DNA of 64,000 bases from Lampris incognitus (lineage: Eukaryota; Chordata; Actinopteri; Lampriformes; Lampridae). The DNA lies in contig NC_079213.1 in the NCBI RefSeq assembly GCF_029633865.1, forward strand, positions 108,412,356 to 108,476,355. Reading direction: 5' to 3'. The notes beneath the pieces were generated by a model, which was not told the origin of the DNA, did not search any database, and saw nothing but the letters and a program-made list of their open reading frames with translations. Position 1 is the first letter of the stretch; the number at the start of each line of letters is the position of its first letter. A program made the position numbers and the translations under genes. This document shows, piece after piece, positions 21,698-33,419 of the stretch.

Positions 21698-23364
21698 TTA
21701 ACTACGTTCAGTGCTTTGTGCAAAGCGAAATGAGGGAAGCATGCACTGTTGCATCATGGGAGGTGGTTGTTGCAGGAATATGGACACAAGTAGGAGCAAA
21801 TGAAGCGATAGTGAGTTGAGTTTCTTCATGCAAGGCGTTCAGTCTGGAACCGATCGACACGACTGCTAATTCTTTGCCTAAAATCAAACATTCACTTATC
21901 CAGTAAAGTTAAATCACCTGTTTGGACACAACGCCGTCTTAATAGAAAGCTATGTGTACATGCAACACTTGATCAAATACTCCAGCAGAGTGTCGGTTGT
22001 TTCATGTGGCTGTGCCACTGGCGTCGTGATTCTGTTTTCTTCTTTTTTCTGTCTTTCATGTGATCACTTCACTGCCACCCTGACGCTTTTTTTCTTATGA
22101 TCCAATAATTTGAGTGAAAATAAAGAGACACTAAAAAGTTAGAGTAGTATTAGAAACTCTAAAATAGATTTGCAGATTAATAAATGACTGCCATTACTCC
22201 AAATGTTTGATGCGTTTTACCGTTGACTTTTATTTCTGACAAAGACAATATGGTTCAATGCATGAATAATAACTCAGACGTTGCATGATGATTCTCTTTT
22301 TGAAGAGAAAAATCAAATCCATCTCGAACCAGGTCATTTACAGTCAAGGCCGTGCGGAAATATGTAATTGCATAGTGGGAATGTCGGCCTTCTCAATTCA
22401 CAAAAAGAGCATTTAAGTAATTCTCTGTGAAATGAAAATACTGCCGTTTGGTAAACAGTCTTCAGCGTGCCTAAGTCGAGCTCACTTCCTCCCTGATGGG
22501 AGCGCTGTGCTGATTTTGTCAAGTGCAAAACTGTCACAATCAAAAGATTTTCACTTCTGAAGACCTCGCATAAAAAAACCCCCGTTCCAGAGCATTACTC
22601 AAACAGGGCCCTTTAAGACTCGCCCAGCTTTATTTCGTGTTTTGATTTGCTGGCTACCAACGCCTTCAAGTGAAATATTCCCTCACAACACCGGGGTCAC
22701 GTCAAAGCAGTAACTAGTACAGTATTTATTCACAGAATCTCTCCTTGCCGCAGTTCATCTAGCTGGCTTGGACTGCCCTTATGGAAAAGGAAAACTTGCT
22801 TGAGATATTGGCCCCATCCCATGTTACACCGCCTCAGTTCGCAAAGCATTCTGGGAATTTTCTTCTACCACTCCGTTTGGAGTCTGCATCTGAAAAGGCT
22901 CCGTTTGGAGGGCGAGGTGAGCGCGAGCCCCAAAACGGGACGCCCAACCCTATGCGGCTACGCATAAAACGGAGGGGTAGGGCCAAGCGGGGGGGGGGGG
23001 GGATTGGGATTGGGCCCATGACACTTCAGTTGTAGCTATAGAATCAGAATCAGAATACTTTACTCACCTCTGAGGAGAAATTGGGTCAAAATATATAGTT
23101 CTGTAGTTCTCGCTTTCATATAATTGGGGGTAGGGTTTAGCATATGGGGTGTATTACTGACATAATATGGCTAGTTCAAAGGATAACAATCATATGTAAT
23201 GCAAAATTGTGCGATTTGGCCGGTGTTTCTGCCCCTTTTCACACAAGCAGGAACAAATATATAGCGATACTCAGAGGCGCACACACACATACTTAGGTCA
23301 CTCTTGAGGACATTACACAGACTTGCATCCATTCCCTGGCTGTTAACGCTCATCAGATTCTCAC
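21698..23364. other. brinp3 intron with a candidate conserved element
   Basis: About 22170-22560 looks conserved rather than repetitive (balanced composition, TGCATGAATAATAACTCA, TATGTAATTGCATAG). A minus-strand L2-like LINE tail (AGAATCAGAATCAGAATACT) lies at 23041-23095. G runs occur at 22989-23001. Confidence 0.35.
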
Positions 23365-23587
23365 CTCTCTCTCAGCAGGAGGATTTTGGGCTGCGTTCGG
23401 CACCGCTTGCTGAGCGTGAAGAGTTTGTTGACAATGCGCCGGGCTTTACTCAGGAGCTGCTGGGTGCTGAGCTCCAGCTGCCTGTAGCGCTGGTGAACGG
23501 CAGGCTCCATCTTCCAAAAGTACTGGATGGCAGATGTGTTCAGGGCGTAAAACGTAGGAAGCCTCCTAACAAAGTTCTGGAACTCAT
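23365..23587 (-). CDS. brinp3: brinp3-like internal coding exon
   Basis: A CCTTTCAG acceptor precedes 23587 and a GTGAGA donor follows 23365. The exon is 223 bp: 2 bases to finish an Asp codon, 73 codons, and 2 bases of an Arg codon. It encodes EFQNFVRRLPTFYALNTSAI, then a helical, basic stretch ending KLFTLSKRCRTQP and LLLRE. This is the segment between the Cys-rich CxCxCP block and the SYW segment in BRINP3. NTS is a possible N-glycosylation site. Both splice phases match the neighbouring exons, which makes the chain convincing. Confidence 0.92.
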
Positions 23588-24846
23588 CTGAAAGGCAAAC
23601 AGGTGTGGAGAGATGAACAAACCCCCGCACTCCCCCGAACCCTTGGCAAAACTAAATCACTATTTATTTGCTCTCTTCTTCGTTTTCTTTGACCAGCTAA
23701 TCTCGGCTGCTATAGAAAGCCCAAACAAGAAAACCACTTTGCGGAGGACCGCGTGGCTACGAGAGCTGCAGAGCAAAGCGGAGGTGATTTTGTGCGATGC
23801 GTGAACTGATGGAAAGAAGCGGAACTCTGTTACTTTTTCATGAACTCGACAACATCGCCCGAACGGGGTCAGCAGATCTATAGAGAACACGACCATCAGC
23901 CAAAGGGACGAGTGAAACAAAGAGGGAAACTATCTGAAGCGGGCTAGACGGGGTCTGCCGGGGTCCGTGGCATACATGTCCAGGGCGTTCAGTAACGGTG
24001 TCATCACCAGATGATTTGGTATCCCAAATATCAATACAAGTTTACCGTTAGTGAGAAAACGACTGTGCTGTCTGCCGTTAGAGTTGTGCTGATAACACGG
24101 CATCTGATTGGAAAAGCTATTTAGTCGTCGCGTTACTATTGCCTGTATTATATGTTGCCGTGAAATTAGCGATGTGATTAAAAGACACGTAATGGAATGT
24201 TTTTCATGCATTTCAATAGTATTTTCCTGGGCCGGAGCTCGAGTACGGGAGAGAAACTGGGTCTCGGGCATAATTGCCAATTTTGTACAGCACTACCCCC
24301 CCCCCCCCCCGTGTTGCTAAAATCACACGATGTGCTCAGTAAAGACTGTGTCGTCACTTATTCATTAGCAGACTGCTGTAGTGACTGGTGAAATTATAGG
24401 GCTCTTGCATGTTAGTAAACATGCTCATTATGCCAAGGTTCAAAGGGGGTAGCCATTAGATATTTGAAAAATGAAATTAAAATGTAGAATGTTTTTGCCA
24501 TTAAGATAAAGTAATGGCTTATTATCTCTGAAAGCCCCATCTCTTCAAACTATCATCAACTTGTCAACCACTGGAAAAAGCCAAGTACCATATAGTTAAC
24601 CTTCTGCATGCCATCCAAACCGACAAGGGCGGATGGCAGCGGCGGCGGCAGCGGGGGGGGGGTCAATAAATTCCTGGCCATCTCTGATGCTGCCGCAACG
24701 TCTTAGAAAAACCATGCTGGTTTTTGAGTTAGTGGTTATTAGCCTCAGATCTGCAGTCCCTCAGTTCTTCTACTTTGTCCTGGCTGCATACATAGCGAGC
24801 GAGCATCACGTGCAAAATATACCACTCTCATTATAATCAATGAGAC
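23588..24846. other. brinp3 intron, unassigned
   Basis: Contains C runs (24297-24309), CpG-bearing sequence around 23700-23960 and no recognisable exon or transposon protein. Confidence 0.4.
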
Positions 24847-25232
24847 TGTTGTGGTGGTGGGATGTGGTTTGGCGTCGGCTGGAATTAGAGAGAGAGGAGG
24901 TCGCGGGAGAGCAGACGCAACAGGGAGGCTGAATAATGATCAGCCGCAGGTGTGCCAAACTAACAAACTGTGCTTTATATACCGTAGTGAAGCTGGGTCC
25001 TGGGCTGACTGACGCTGACGAACACGCAGGCAGAACACACACAGCGAACCTGAGAGGGGAGGGGGCCACGCCAGACGAAGCCCTGAATGAAGAGAGTGAG
25101 GCGGCTGCACCACCAGAGCACACCGGCCCATGTGGAATTAGAAATGGAGACGTTGCATTAAATAAAAAACCTGTGTTCCGCCCGTGTCCGTCCTTCCGCC
25201 CTGAACCCCTCCAGCGGCAGCAGCTTTGCCAC
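24847..25232 (+). mobile_element. 5' LTR of a Ty3/gypsy element
   Basis: The segment aligns by eye along its length with 34699-35058. Shared words include AGGTGTGCCAAACTA, GTGAAGCTGGGTCCTGGGCT, GCCACGCCAGACGAAG, CTGAATGAAGAGAGTG and CAGCTTTGCC. It begins TGTTGTGG and ends near GCCACA. AATAAA at about 25159 is in a position fitting an LTR poly(A) signal. The LTRs are in direct orientation 10 kb apart and clearly diverged, so the insertion is old. End points are approximate. Confidence 0.8.
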
Positions 25233-25329
25233 AGCGGTGGCGGCCCGCACGGGTGCGGATGGAATCACGATTAAGCCAGCTAACAAGAGTCTTAACCGGA
25301 TCGCCAAGCCCACATGCAGCAGCACCAGC

Positions 25330-26310
25330 AGCTGCATGACCTTCAGGAAATGGCCGCAACGCAGGCCAAAGACCAGGCTCTCCTGAGGGATTTGCTGCAT
25401 TCCCCACTGGCTGCCTGCGGGTGATCTAGCCGCCTCACCATCTCACTGGCCCCAGATCACCCTCCCTAAGATGACAACCGCCGACGACCCCGAGGCGCTC
25501 CTGGACATCTTCAAGAGCATGGCGATGGCGTGTGGGTGGCCGGAGGAGGAATGGGCTGTGTGCACGCGCCCCCTGCTTAACGGGGAGGTGCAAGTCGCTC
25601 AACACAGCCTACCAGCGTCCTCTCAGGGGGACTACTACGTGATTAGGTGAGCTGTCGTGGAGGACGCCGGCCATCCTTTTATTCTTGACATACTATATTA
25701 ATCCCCATGGGCAAATTCCTCTCTGCATTTAACCCATCCTAGCTGTGTAGCTAGCTGTGTAGCTAGGAGCAGTGGGTAGCCGCTGTGCAGTACCCGGGGA
25801 CCAACTCCAGTTCTTCTCTCCATTGCCTTGGTCAGGGGCACAGACAGGACTATTAACCCTAACATGCATGTCTTTAGCACAGCAGCTCCTTGGCACGGTG
25901 AGGTGGTGGCTGTGGCCAGACCTGGAGGACATCGACAACATCCTATAGCAAGTGGCACCGGAGCAATTCATCACCTGCATTCCCCCTGCAACCGCCGACA
26001 GGGTCCAGTGCCACTGTCTTGAGGGCCTGGCTAAAGCCGTCACCCTAGTGGAAGACCACCTTGCCCTTCCTGCATGGGACTGATGCGGCCAGCCAACAGT
26101 CTGCCCCATCCCGGCCCTGAGGAGAAGACCAGAGTGGAGCACCCCCCCCCCAACACACACACACACCACCACCCAGCAGCATATACCTCTGCACCTCGCC
26201 CCTGTTCTAACCCCTCCCTCTTCCACAAGGCCCAGCACCAGCCTCTGCCCTCCCGGACCCACAAGGGGCACCTCGAATGTCAGGTCGGGAGTGCTGGCGG
26301 TGTGGAATTT
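25330..26310 (+). pseudogene. gag remnant of the Ty3/gypsy element, interrupted by a SINE
   Basis: After the 5' LTR, plus-strand frames resemble a gag region: an acidic block near 25470-25560 (DDPEALLDIFKSM) and, at 26292-26306, the first half of a zinc knuckle (Cys-Trp-Arg-Cys-Gly). Frames are broken by stops and indels and split by the family C SINE fragment at 25690-25873. A dispersed repeat begins immediately after the knuckle. It is non-functional as it stands. Confidence 0.65.
25690..25873 (-). mobile_element. SINE tail fragment, family C, inside gag
   Basis: Matches the tail of 17820-18178 in the same antisense orientation (ATTAATCCCC, AACCCATCCTAGCTGTGTAG, GGACCAACTCCAGTTCTTC, AACATGCATGTC). 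The tRNA-like head is absent. The duplicated TAGCTGTG (25740-25760) is a local tandem repeat. Confidence 0.75.
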
Positions 26311-27345
26311 CAAGGCAATTTTATTTGTGTAGTCCAATTTCCACAAATAACACATTTGCCTCAGGGGGCTTAACAGCAATACAACATCCTGTCCTTAGAC
26401 CCTCAAATCGGATAAGGAACAACTCCTTCAAAAAACCCTTTATCAGGGAGATAAATTGGGAGAAACCTCAGAGAGAGCAACAGAGGAGGGATCTCTCTCC
26501 CAAGGTGGAAGGACGTGCAATGGATGTTGTGTGTGCAGATCAGAACACAATTTACAGAATACAACAGTGAAAAAGGATAACAAAATGATAATGGAAATAT
26601 AAGATATATGACGAATATGATGAGGAGGACGGCAAGCAGTGTCCAGGTGGCAAAAGAACAGCCTAGGACCTGAGCCACGCGACCTCCATCACCATGTAGA
26701 CCTGACAGGAGGACAAACTACACATGCACACGGGGGAGACTCACATCACACCATCACACATTGCAGAGGGAGAAGGATATAACATTGAAACAGGATAACA
26801 AAATTATATGGATTTATAAGATATGTGAAGAATGTGATGAGGGCGATGCCAAGCAGCGTCCAGGTGGTGACCACCATCACCATCACATCACGTTTTTCGC
26901 ATGGCTTGTGGGCCTGTACGTTCACTGACTGTAGTGTGCAATGCATCTTAGAATGCTTCATTTATTTATTATTCTATTCTTTTGACTTCTTTTAACTTAT
27001 ATGGATTTTTGCCCTTCGCCTGGCCCTCGTGGGAGTCTGCACACAGGGCCACATGAGGGTGAAGGCGCATCTCTTGCCCATGTACTGATCTGTCTATTGT
27101 CCCTGACATGATGATGATTGCCACTTTTCAGTGAGTTTGTGTCTGGGTAGATGGTAAAAACTGAATGGCCCTTCTGGGATAAATAAAGTTGTCTGGATCT
27201 GAGTCTGAAAACCATGGAGACCTGGCAGGAGGACAGATTCTTGAGTGCACACAGTGGAGACTCGCATCACACCAGTCACATACATGGGAGAAGAGAAAGG
27301 AGAAGACATCGTTCAGAGACAGAAAAGACAGTAATTTCTATTAAC
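26311..27345 (+). repeat. Dispersed teleost repeat with internal duplication, plus an L2-like tail
   Basis: The start (CAAGGCAATTTTATTTGTGT AG, then CACATTTGCCTCAGGGGGCT) and the segment near 26450-26520 (GAGAGAGCAACAGAGGAGGG) are characteristic of a high-copy teleost repeat. A block around 26565-26650 recurs in diverged form at 26785-26870 (CAGGATAACAAAATTATATG, CAAGCAGCGTCCAGGTGG). 27160-27200 is an L2-like 3' terminus (CTTCTGGGATAAATAAAGTT). Element boundaries are unclear. Confidence 0.5.
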
Positions 27346-27354
27346 AGGTTCTAT

Positions 27355-27356
<2 letters not shown>

Positions 27357-27399
<43 letters not shown>
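27357..27399. repeat. (CA)n/(TA)n microsatellite
   Basis: About 17 CA dinucleotides followed by ATATATATA. Confidence 0.92.
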
Positions 27400-28040
27400 G
27401 GTATCAGAGGTGTTATGGTTTCCATTTTCGTTTTAGTCCGAGCAGTATTGACCAATCACATTCGAGTAGGCGGTGATTTCTACAGGAACATGCGTTGGTT
27501 GAATGTTGGTAACAGTCAGTGTGGGGGATGAAAGGAACGGACAGCATTGGCCGAAATGTCGTCTGGACCTAGCTAATACTACTACTTTCGGCTGCTCCCA
27601 TTAGGGTTCGTCTGGACCTAAAACGCCTACAAAAAAAGTGTTGTTGTTTGTGTATTGCGTGGAGAAATGTCCGACTCGTGTCGACTACTTGCGAAACAAT
27701 CCGGTCGAAGACGTCGTCTCTCAACTCCAACTCCATCCTCGCGTCTCAAGTTGCTAATCCCAACTGTAAACAATGACAGGGGTACAAAAGAGGAAGTCTT
27801 CAAAGGAAATGGAAGCGAGCAGCCAACAGCCACACTGGAAGCCCCGAAATAGTGGCCGTTGTCCGAGATTGGTGAGAGGGAAGAGAGGAGTTGTAATAAT
27901 CTTGTGAGATTTTCAACAGTCAGTCTCTACAGTGAAAGGAGCCAAGACTTCAGGCAGCTGCTGGCCAAATGCAGCTACACTGGAGGGACCCATGTGGCGA
28001 GAAGCAATTACAACGTTGCCGACATTAACAGGATAGGCCA
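27400..28040. other. Unassigned DNA with a small antisense RTE tail
   Basis: At about 27570-27610 the reverse complement reads CCTAATGGGAGCAGCCGAAA GTAGTAGTA, the 3' terminus of the RTE-like LINE family. The open frames at 27627-28044 have no recognised motif. Confidence 0.4.
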
Positions 28041-29390
28041 ATGATGTTTCAAATTTAATGAGAAAATTATCTCACACAGTGGATGTGATTGGAAAGACAG
28101 TCAGATCAGAAACAGCTATCCCTTTAGATAAAACCAAATCGAGGGTGTTACCACTGCAATGAGTCGACTCTTGAACAAACTGAGCGACCCCGAAAGTATC
28201 AACAAGTGCCAGAAAGGCTTTACTTAGAGGATCAGCAGCCTTATTCGGGTGAATATTGAAATCACCAAGAATTAGAATCTCATCAGAACGAGTAACAAGG
28301 TCTGAGTTAAATTCTGCAAGAAGGGCCAGGAGGTCAATAGAGTATCACAATGTGGACTGAGCCGAGTCTGTTCGTGGCTGAGGGAGACGGATTTAGAATA
28401 AGAGCCTCAAAAGATTTTAATCTAGTTTCACATTTAGAAGTTAAATTGAAATAGACTTAAATATTAAGGTGACAACCCCCACCTTGTTCATTTGCCCAAG
28501 CTACATGGGCATACGTATAGTCGGGTGGGGGAAGCTTCATTTAAGGAAAGGAAAACATTTGGTTTCAGCCATGGTTCACATAACCCAATAACATCAAAAC
28601 TATGTTCAAGACCCAGATCCTTTATTAGTATGGCTTTGGTAAACAGTGATCTAATATTTATAAAACCAAATTTAAGCATCTTGTTGCAGCAATCAGTAGT
28701 AGGCAGAACTTTAGAACTACCACTAGATGAAATATTAATAGGAATTAGACACCTTGTATCCTTGTATTACTAGTTGACAATTTTGAAGACCTACGCCTTG
28801 GACAATGTGTGGTCACACTTTTGATAACATTAGCTGTTTGGTTCTGTAGATTAGGTGTTTCATTGCACATTTCACCACCACCACCACCAGTGGTAGGAAT
28901 TATTATTAGATTATTGTGATTCACACATTTAGGCGAGAGAACTTGGAAGCAATGCAGCAGGGTAGGGAGACGGCCTCAATATTATACCCAAGCTGTCTGA
29001 TAATCTACACTATGAGAAATTCCCTGACTAGACACATTAACTAAACTAGTTGATGCCACAGCCGCACTAGGTTTAAACCTAGCAGGCTCTTTAATCCCCT
29101 GCAACCTGCTGAATGATAAGTCCCTAGTGTCAAACTAAATGTAGATACTAAGAGCGGCGCTGTCCCCAGTACGGTGAATGCCATCCGCTTTCAGCAGGTA
29201 AGGGAGGACCCAGAAAGAAGGCCAGTTACCAACAAAACAGAATCCCTGCTTTGACTGCAAATGCATTAAAGCTAACAGCTAAAGTAGGCTAAGCTAGGAA
29301 CGAAAGGCTGCCCAGTAACACAAGAGTCGTTAGAGAAAGAAAACTAGCGACTCTAGCAGTAAGTGAATTAAGCAATGAAAATAGCATCAC
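28040..29390 (-). mobile_element. L2/CR1-like LINE 5' part with APE endonuclease
   Basis: On the minus strand 28679-28488 reads LKFGFINIRSLFTKAILI and then FDVIGLCEPWLKPN, the start of an apurinic-type endonuclease. Further along, 28345-28070 encodes ILGDFNIHPN and NTLDLVLSKGIA, its catalytic core motifs (GDFN, conserved Asn-x-Leu-Asp). A frame break lies between. 28800-29390 would be the ORF1/5' region on position alone. No RT follows, so the copy is truncated at its 3' side. It lies inside the gypsy element. Confidence 0.7.
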
Positions 29391-29499
29391 AACACGGAAA
29401 GTCGAAAACCAGGCAGCAAAAGAAGTTCGACCGACTTGCTGCAAGCCAGAGACATCAGCAGACAACGAATGGTGCCCTCAACAGCGGATAGAGAGACAG

Positions 29500-31552
29500 A
29501 CATCAGACACACCATGACGATGAGGACAAGTGGGTGAAGAACCTGTCCAAGAAGAGAGACATTTTTGCTAAGGGGCTGAATTTTGCTGTCACGCCGAGGC
29601 AAATCCTGCTAATGGAACTGATCACAGCCCCGGAATCGGCGATCCGTAACAACATCACAAGCAGAGCAACTACGGACGGAAGTTTCAGCCTGCCTCAGCA
29701 ATGCGAAGGTAGCGCTGTCCAACATCAGCAAAGATGAGAGGAATGCACTCACAACTCTCAGTAAGGACAATAACGTCATAATCCTTCAGGCAGACAAATG
29801 CGGATGCACTGTTTTATTGAATCAGACAGACTATCATGAGAAAGTTATGACGTTACTTAGTGGCACAAATACTTATGAGCCCCTAAAACGAGATCCAGGC
29901 AGTGGTTACAAGAAAATGGGGATAGATTGTCTGAAGCTGTTAGAACAGGACAATGCTATTGACAGAATTTTGAACCGTAGATTATGCCCAGGGGAAGCTA
30001 CACCTAGTCTGTATGGTTTGCCTAAGATACATAAACAGGATGTGCCATTACAGCCTATTGTTTGTATGATTAACTCGGTGACCTATAATATCTCTTAAGT
30101 TTCTGGCATCTATTCTTAACCTGTTGGTAGGAAGTAATGAACATCACATTCAGAACACTATACATTTTATGGATAAAGTGAAGGACATCGTTATAGAGGG
30201 GGATTAAACAATGGTCCCTTATGATGTTACATTTCTCTTCACTTTCATTCCTGTTGATGAAGCAGTAGAGGTAGTCCGTATGAAATTACAAAACAACCCC
30301 ACCCTTAGCAATAGGACCACCCTTAACACTGACCAATGGTGTCTACTCCTGAAGCTGTGTCCTCAATCCACGTACTTCACATAATACAGGCAGAGGCGTG
30401 GGTTTGCTATGTGTTCCCCAGTATCACCTACAGTGGCCAAATTGTTTGTGGAGAAAGTAGAAAAGAGGACTCTGATGTCCTATCCAGGGACACCACCTAG
30501 CCATTGGTTCAGACTTGTGGATGACACCTGCATTAAAATTAAATCTCAGGACATACCACATTTCACCGACCACATTAACTCTGGACAACCACATCATGTT
30601 CACCAGGGAGGATGTGAAAAATGACAGGTTAGCCTTCTTAGACTGTGAAATTGCAATTGGTGATGGAGGACATTTGATTGTTGATGTTTACCCTAAACCA
30701 ACACATACTGATCAGTACTTAAGGTGTGACTCTCATCATCCACTGGAGCACAAACTAGGAGACATCAGCACAATGCACCAGTGAGCTGACAATGTCCCCT
30801 TCAACACAGCAGTGGTGGAAGGGGAGAAATCCCACATTAAACAGGCCCTGGTTAAGTGTGGTTATCCTAACTGGGCGTTTGTCAAAGCCAGGAAGACGCC
30901 CAAACAGTGCACCAGCCGATCGAAGAGCGGAGAAAAACAACAGCTGCCTAAGTGTAAACCAGTGGTGATTCTGTACATGGCAGGAGTGTCAGGACAGTTG
31001 AGACGCATATTTTTCAAACACTGCTTCTTAGTCGCTTTCAAACCCCAAAACATGCTGTGCCATGAATTGCTTCATCCCCAAGATCGGGTTCCCCTGGCAC
31101 AAATGTAGCAATATAGTGTACGCTGTTAAGTGCTGGGAGAATTGCTGCAACTTGTATATTGGGGAAACCAAACAGACGCTGGCCAAGACGATGGCACAAC
31201 ATAGAACTAACACGTCAGGCCAGGACTCCGCAGCCTACACCCATGTACAGGCCAGTGGCCACTCTTTCAAAGATGAGGATGTCCACATCCTCGATAGGGA
31301 GGAATGCTGGTTTGAACGGGGAGTCAAAGAGGCCATCTATGTGAAGAGGGAACGCCCATCCATGAACCGAGTGGGGGGGGGGGGCTAAAAATACATCTGT
31401 TGCCATCCATCTTACAATGCTGTGATTGCAACTATTCCCCAATCCTCTGTGATTAGTACACATGGCCATTGTAACTCTAGTTAATGGTCACAACAATTTG
31501 CATATGAAACCAATCTTTTTTTTTTTGGTCGTCATGCCACTGTATTGTTTAT
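29500..31552 (+). mobile_element. Penelope-like element with RT and GIY-YIG domains
   Basis: Frames in succession encode the features of a Penelope-like element: KRDIFAKGLNFAVTPRQI (29550-29610), LNQTDYHEKV and YEPLKRDPGS (29815-29910), LYGLPKIHKQ (30010-30040), the RT catalytic box FRLVDDT (about 30508-30528), FTREDVKNDRLAFLDCEI and KPTHTDQYLRCDSHHPLEHK, then the endonuclease. Stops and frameshifts occur between blocks, and the RT region around 30100-30480 is badly degraded. The element is inactive. It ends near TATTGTTTATAAG, where an antisense LINE tail begins. Confidence 0.9.
31062..31388 (+). pseudogene. GIY-YIG endonuclease part of the Penelope-like element
   Basis: The 108-residue frame contains NIVYAVKC (the GIY-like half) and, 15 residues on, LYIGETKQTLAKTMAQHR (the YIG half with a downstream Arg/His). 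Then come GHSFKDEDVHILDREECWFE (a Glu-containing helix) and KEAIYVKRERPSMNR. These are the catalytic landmarks of the GIY-YIG nuclease that cuts the target for Penelope-type retrotransposition. This module is the best-preserved part of the copy. A G run follows at 31374-31384. Confidence 0.9.
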
Positions 31553-32730
31553 AAGAATCAGAATCAGAAACACTTTATTTGTCATTTCATTTCAAGCACT
31601 TGCGTACATGAAATGAAACATCCAGCCTAATGCAGTGCAACACAAATACAAAAACACATATCCAAAAACTACAAGAACAAATATATCTAAAGTAAAAAAA
31701 AATTTTTTTTTTAAAAATGTCCGGAAGAATGAACGCCAGCTAGGATGACTGTCGGAACTGCCGGTCTGCATGGGCTAGCAGTTAGCTTAGTCTGGAGATA
31801 CCTGTAGTTAGCTGATAAGGGTGGGGATACCTGTAGTCAGTTGAGACTGAAGAAGTCCCTTAGATGAGTGATGAAATGTTTCTCTCAATAAACGTGTCCA
31901 GATGAACTGATTCAACTTTCTGTGAGACTGGATTATTGCGGAGTAGAACTGAATCAGCAGCTGTTGAGGCAGGTGGAACTTTCTGAGCTGGCGCAAAAAG
32001 TATATCCTCTACTGAGCCTTTTTAATGATTGTGTCTGTGTTGGACACCCACGTTAGGTCCTGGGAGATTGTGGATCCCAGAAACCTGAAGGTCTCCACAG
32101 CAGACACAGTGCTGTCGAGTTTGGTGAGGGGGGCTTCTCCTGAAATCCACTGTCATCTCTACTGTTTTGAGCATCGTCAGGTCCAGGTTGTTATAAATGT
32201 GCCAGCTGTTCAAACAATTGTCTGTAAGCAGACTCGTCACTGTCCTGGATGAGGCCAATGATTGTTGTGATGTCTGCAAACTTCAGGAGTTTAACAGAAA
32301 GGTCTTCTGTGGTACAGTCATTTGTGTAGAGGGAGTGCACACATCCCTGGGAGGCACCAGTGCTCACTGTCCGGATGCTGGATGGGATTTTCCCAAGCCT
32401 CACCTGCTGCCTCCGGTCTGTCAGGAAGTTTGTGATCCACTGACAGTTGGGGTCTGGTACAGTGAGCTGAGAGAGTTTGGAGTGGAGGATGTCTGGGGCG
32501 GTGGTGTTGAACGCCAAGCTAAAGTCCACAAACAGGACCCTTGTATATATCCCTGGGGAGTCAAGGTGTCGCGAGATATAGTGCAGTTCCATGTTGACTG
32601 CATAATCCATTGACCTGTTTGCTTGGTAGGCAAACTGCAGGGGGTCCAGCAGCAGGACTGTGATGTCCCTTAGGTGGGCCAACACCAGTCTCTCAAAGGA
32701 TTTCATGCCCACAGACGTCACACTAAATTG
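31553..32730 (-). mobile_element. L2/CR1-like LINE 3' half with a Penelope tail inside
   Basis: Minus-strand frames give RT segments: SVGMKSFERLVLAHLRD, DPLQFAYQANRSMDYAV, LFVDFSLAFNT (motif A, Asp present), PNCQWITNFLTDRRQ, STGASQGC (motif B) and LLKFADIT (remnant of the catalytic FADD box). The C-terminal RQLRKFHLPQQLLIQFYSAI lies at about 31996-31925. The 3' terminus is at 31553-31575 (AAGTGTTTCTGATTCTGATT on the minus strand). Between C-terminus and tail, 31770-31925 matches the Penelope 3' end (CAGTTGAGACTGAAGAAGTC, TTTCTCTCAATAAACGTG). Confidence 0.75.
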
Positions 32731-33330
32731 TTAGTGCCGAAAAGCCATCAGGAACTGAACTTCCAGGTGGCTCATCACAACCCCATAGCAGATCACCTCA
32801 AATATAGTAAGACTCTCAAAACCATGATTTGTAAAGTTTGTACACAAAGATGGCCACAATTGAGATGGTTGGATCCTCTGTTATTTGCAGTGCATGAGAT
32901 TCTCCAGGCCTCCACGGGGCTTTCCCCCTGTGAATTGTTCGGCAGAACACCAAGAGATGTGTTGGACTTGATTAAAGAAAACTGTTAGAGTGGTCAAGCG
33001 CCAGTAAAAATGAAATACAATAGGTCTTGGACCTGAAAGCAAAACTCCATACATTAGGGCAGTTATCATGGGAGAATTTCCTCCAAGGCCAGGAACAGCA
33101 GCAACACCTGTATGAAAGAGGAGCGCGACTATGCCAGTTTGCACCGGGAGATAAAGTTCTCGTATTACTTCCAATGTCCTGCTCCAAATTAATTGCCAAA
33201 TAGCAAGGAAACCTTCATGAGGACACGGCAGGTGGGGGATGTCGACTATGAGGTTGTGCGATTTACCACCTCAATCTCCTGAGAGCATGGAGAGAGGTGG
33301 TCCCAGTTTCTCTGGCCACAATGGTATCAG
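32715..33330 (+). pseudogene. Integrase remnant of the Ty3/gypsy element
   Basis: The plus-strand frame at 32674-32988 and the following broken frames show integrase-type segments: an N-terminal piece (VPKSHQELNFQVAHHNP), then after a large deletion the end of the core (WLDPLLFAVHEILQAST, CELFGRTPRDVLDLIKE). A C-terminal region follows in pieces to about 33310. Most of the core, including catalytic positions, is deleted. It lies upstream of the reverse transcriptase, opposite to the usual Ty3/gypsy order. Confidence 0.7.
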
Positions 33331-33419
33331 AGAGAGATGAGTTGGGGCTGGAGGTACAAACTTAAACATTCCCGCCCCCCTCCATTGTGAGGAAAATCTC
33401 TCACCCTACCAGGTAGCCA

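Noticed and set aside
25729..26379. 216-codon minus-strand open frame
   Set aside because: It is antisense to the gypsy gag remnant and a SINE, with no known domain.
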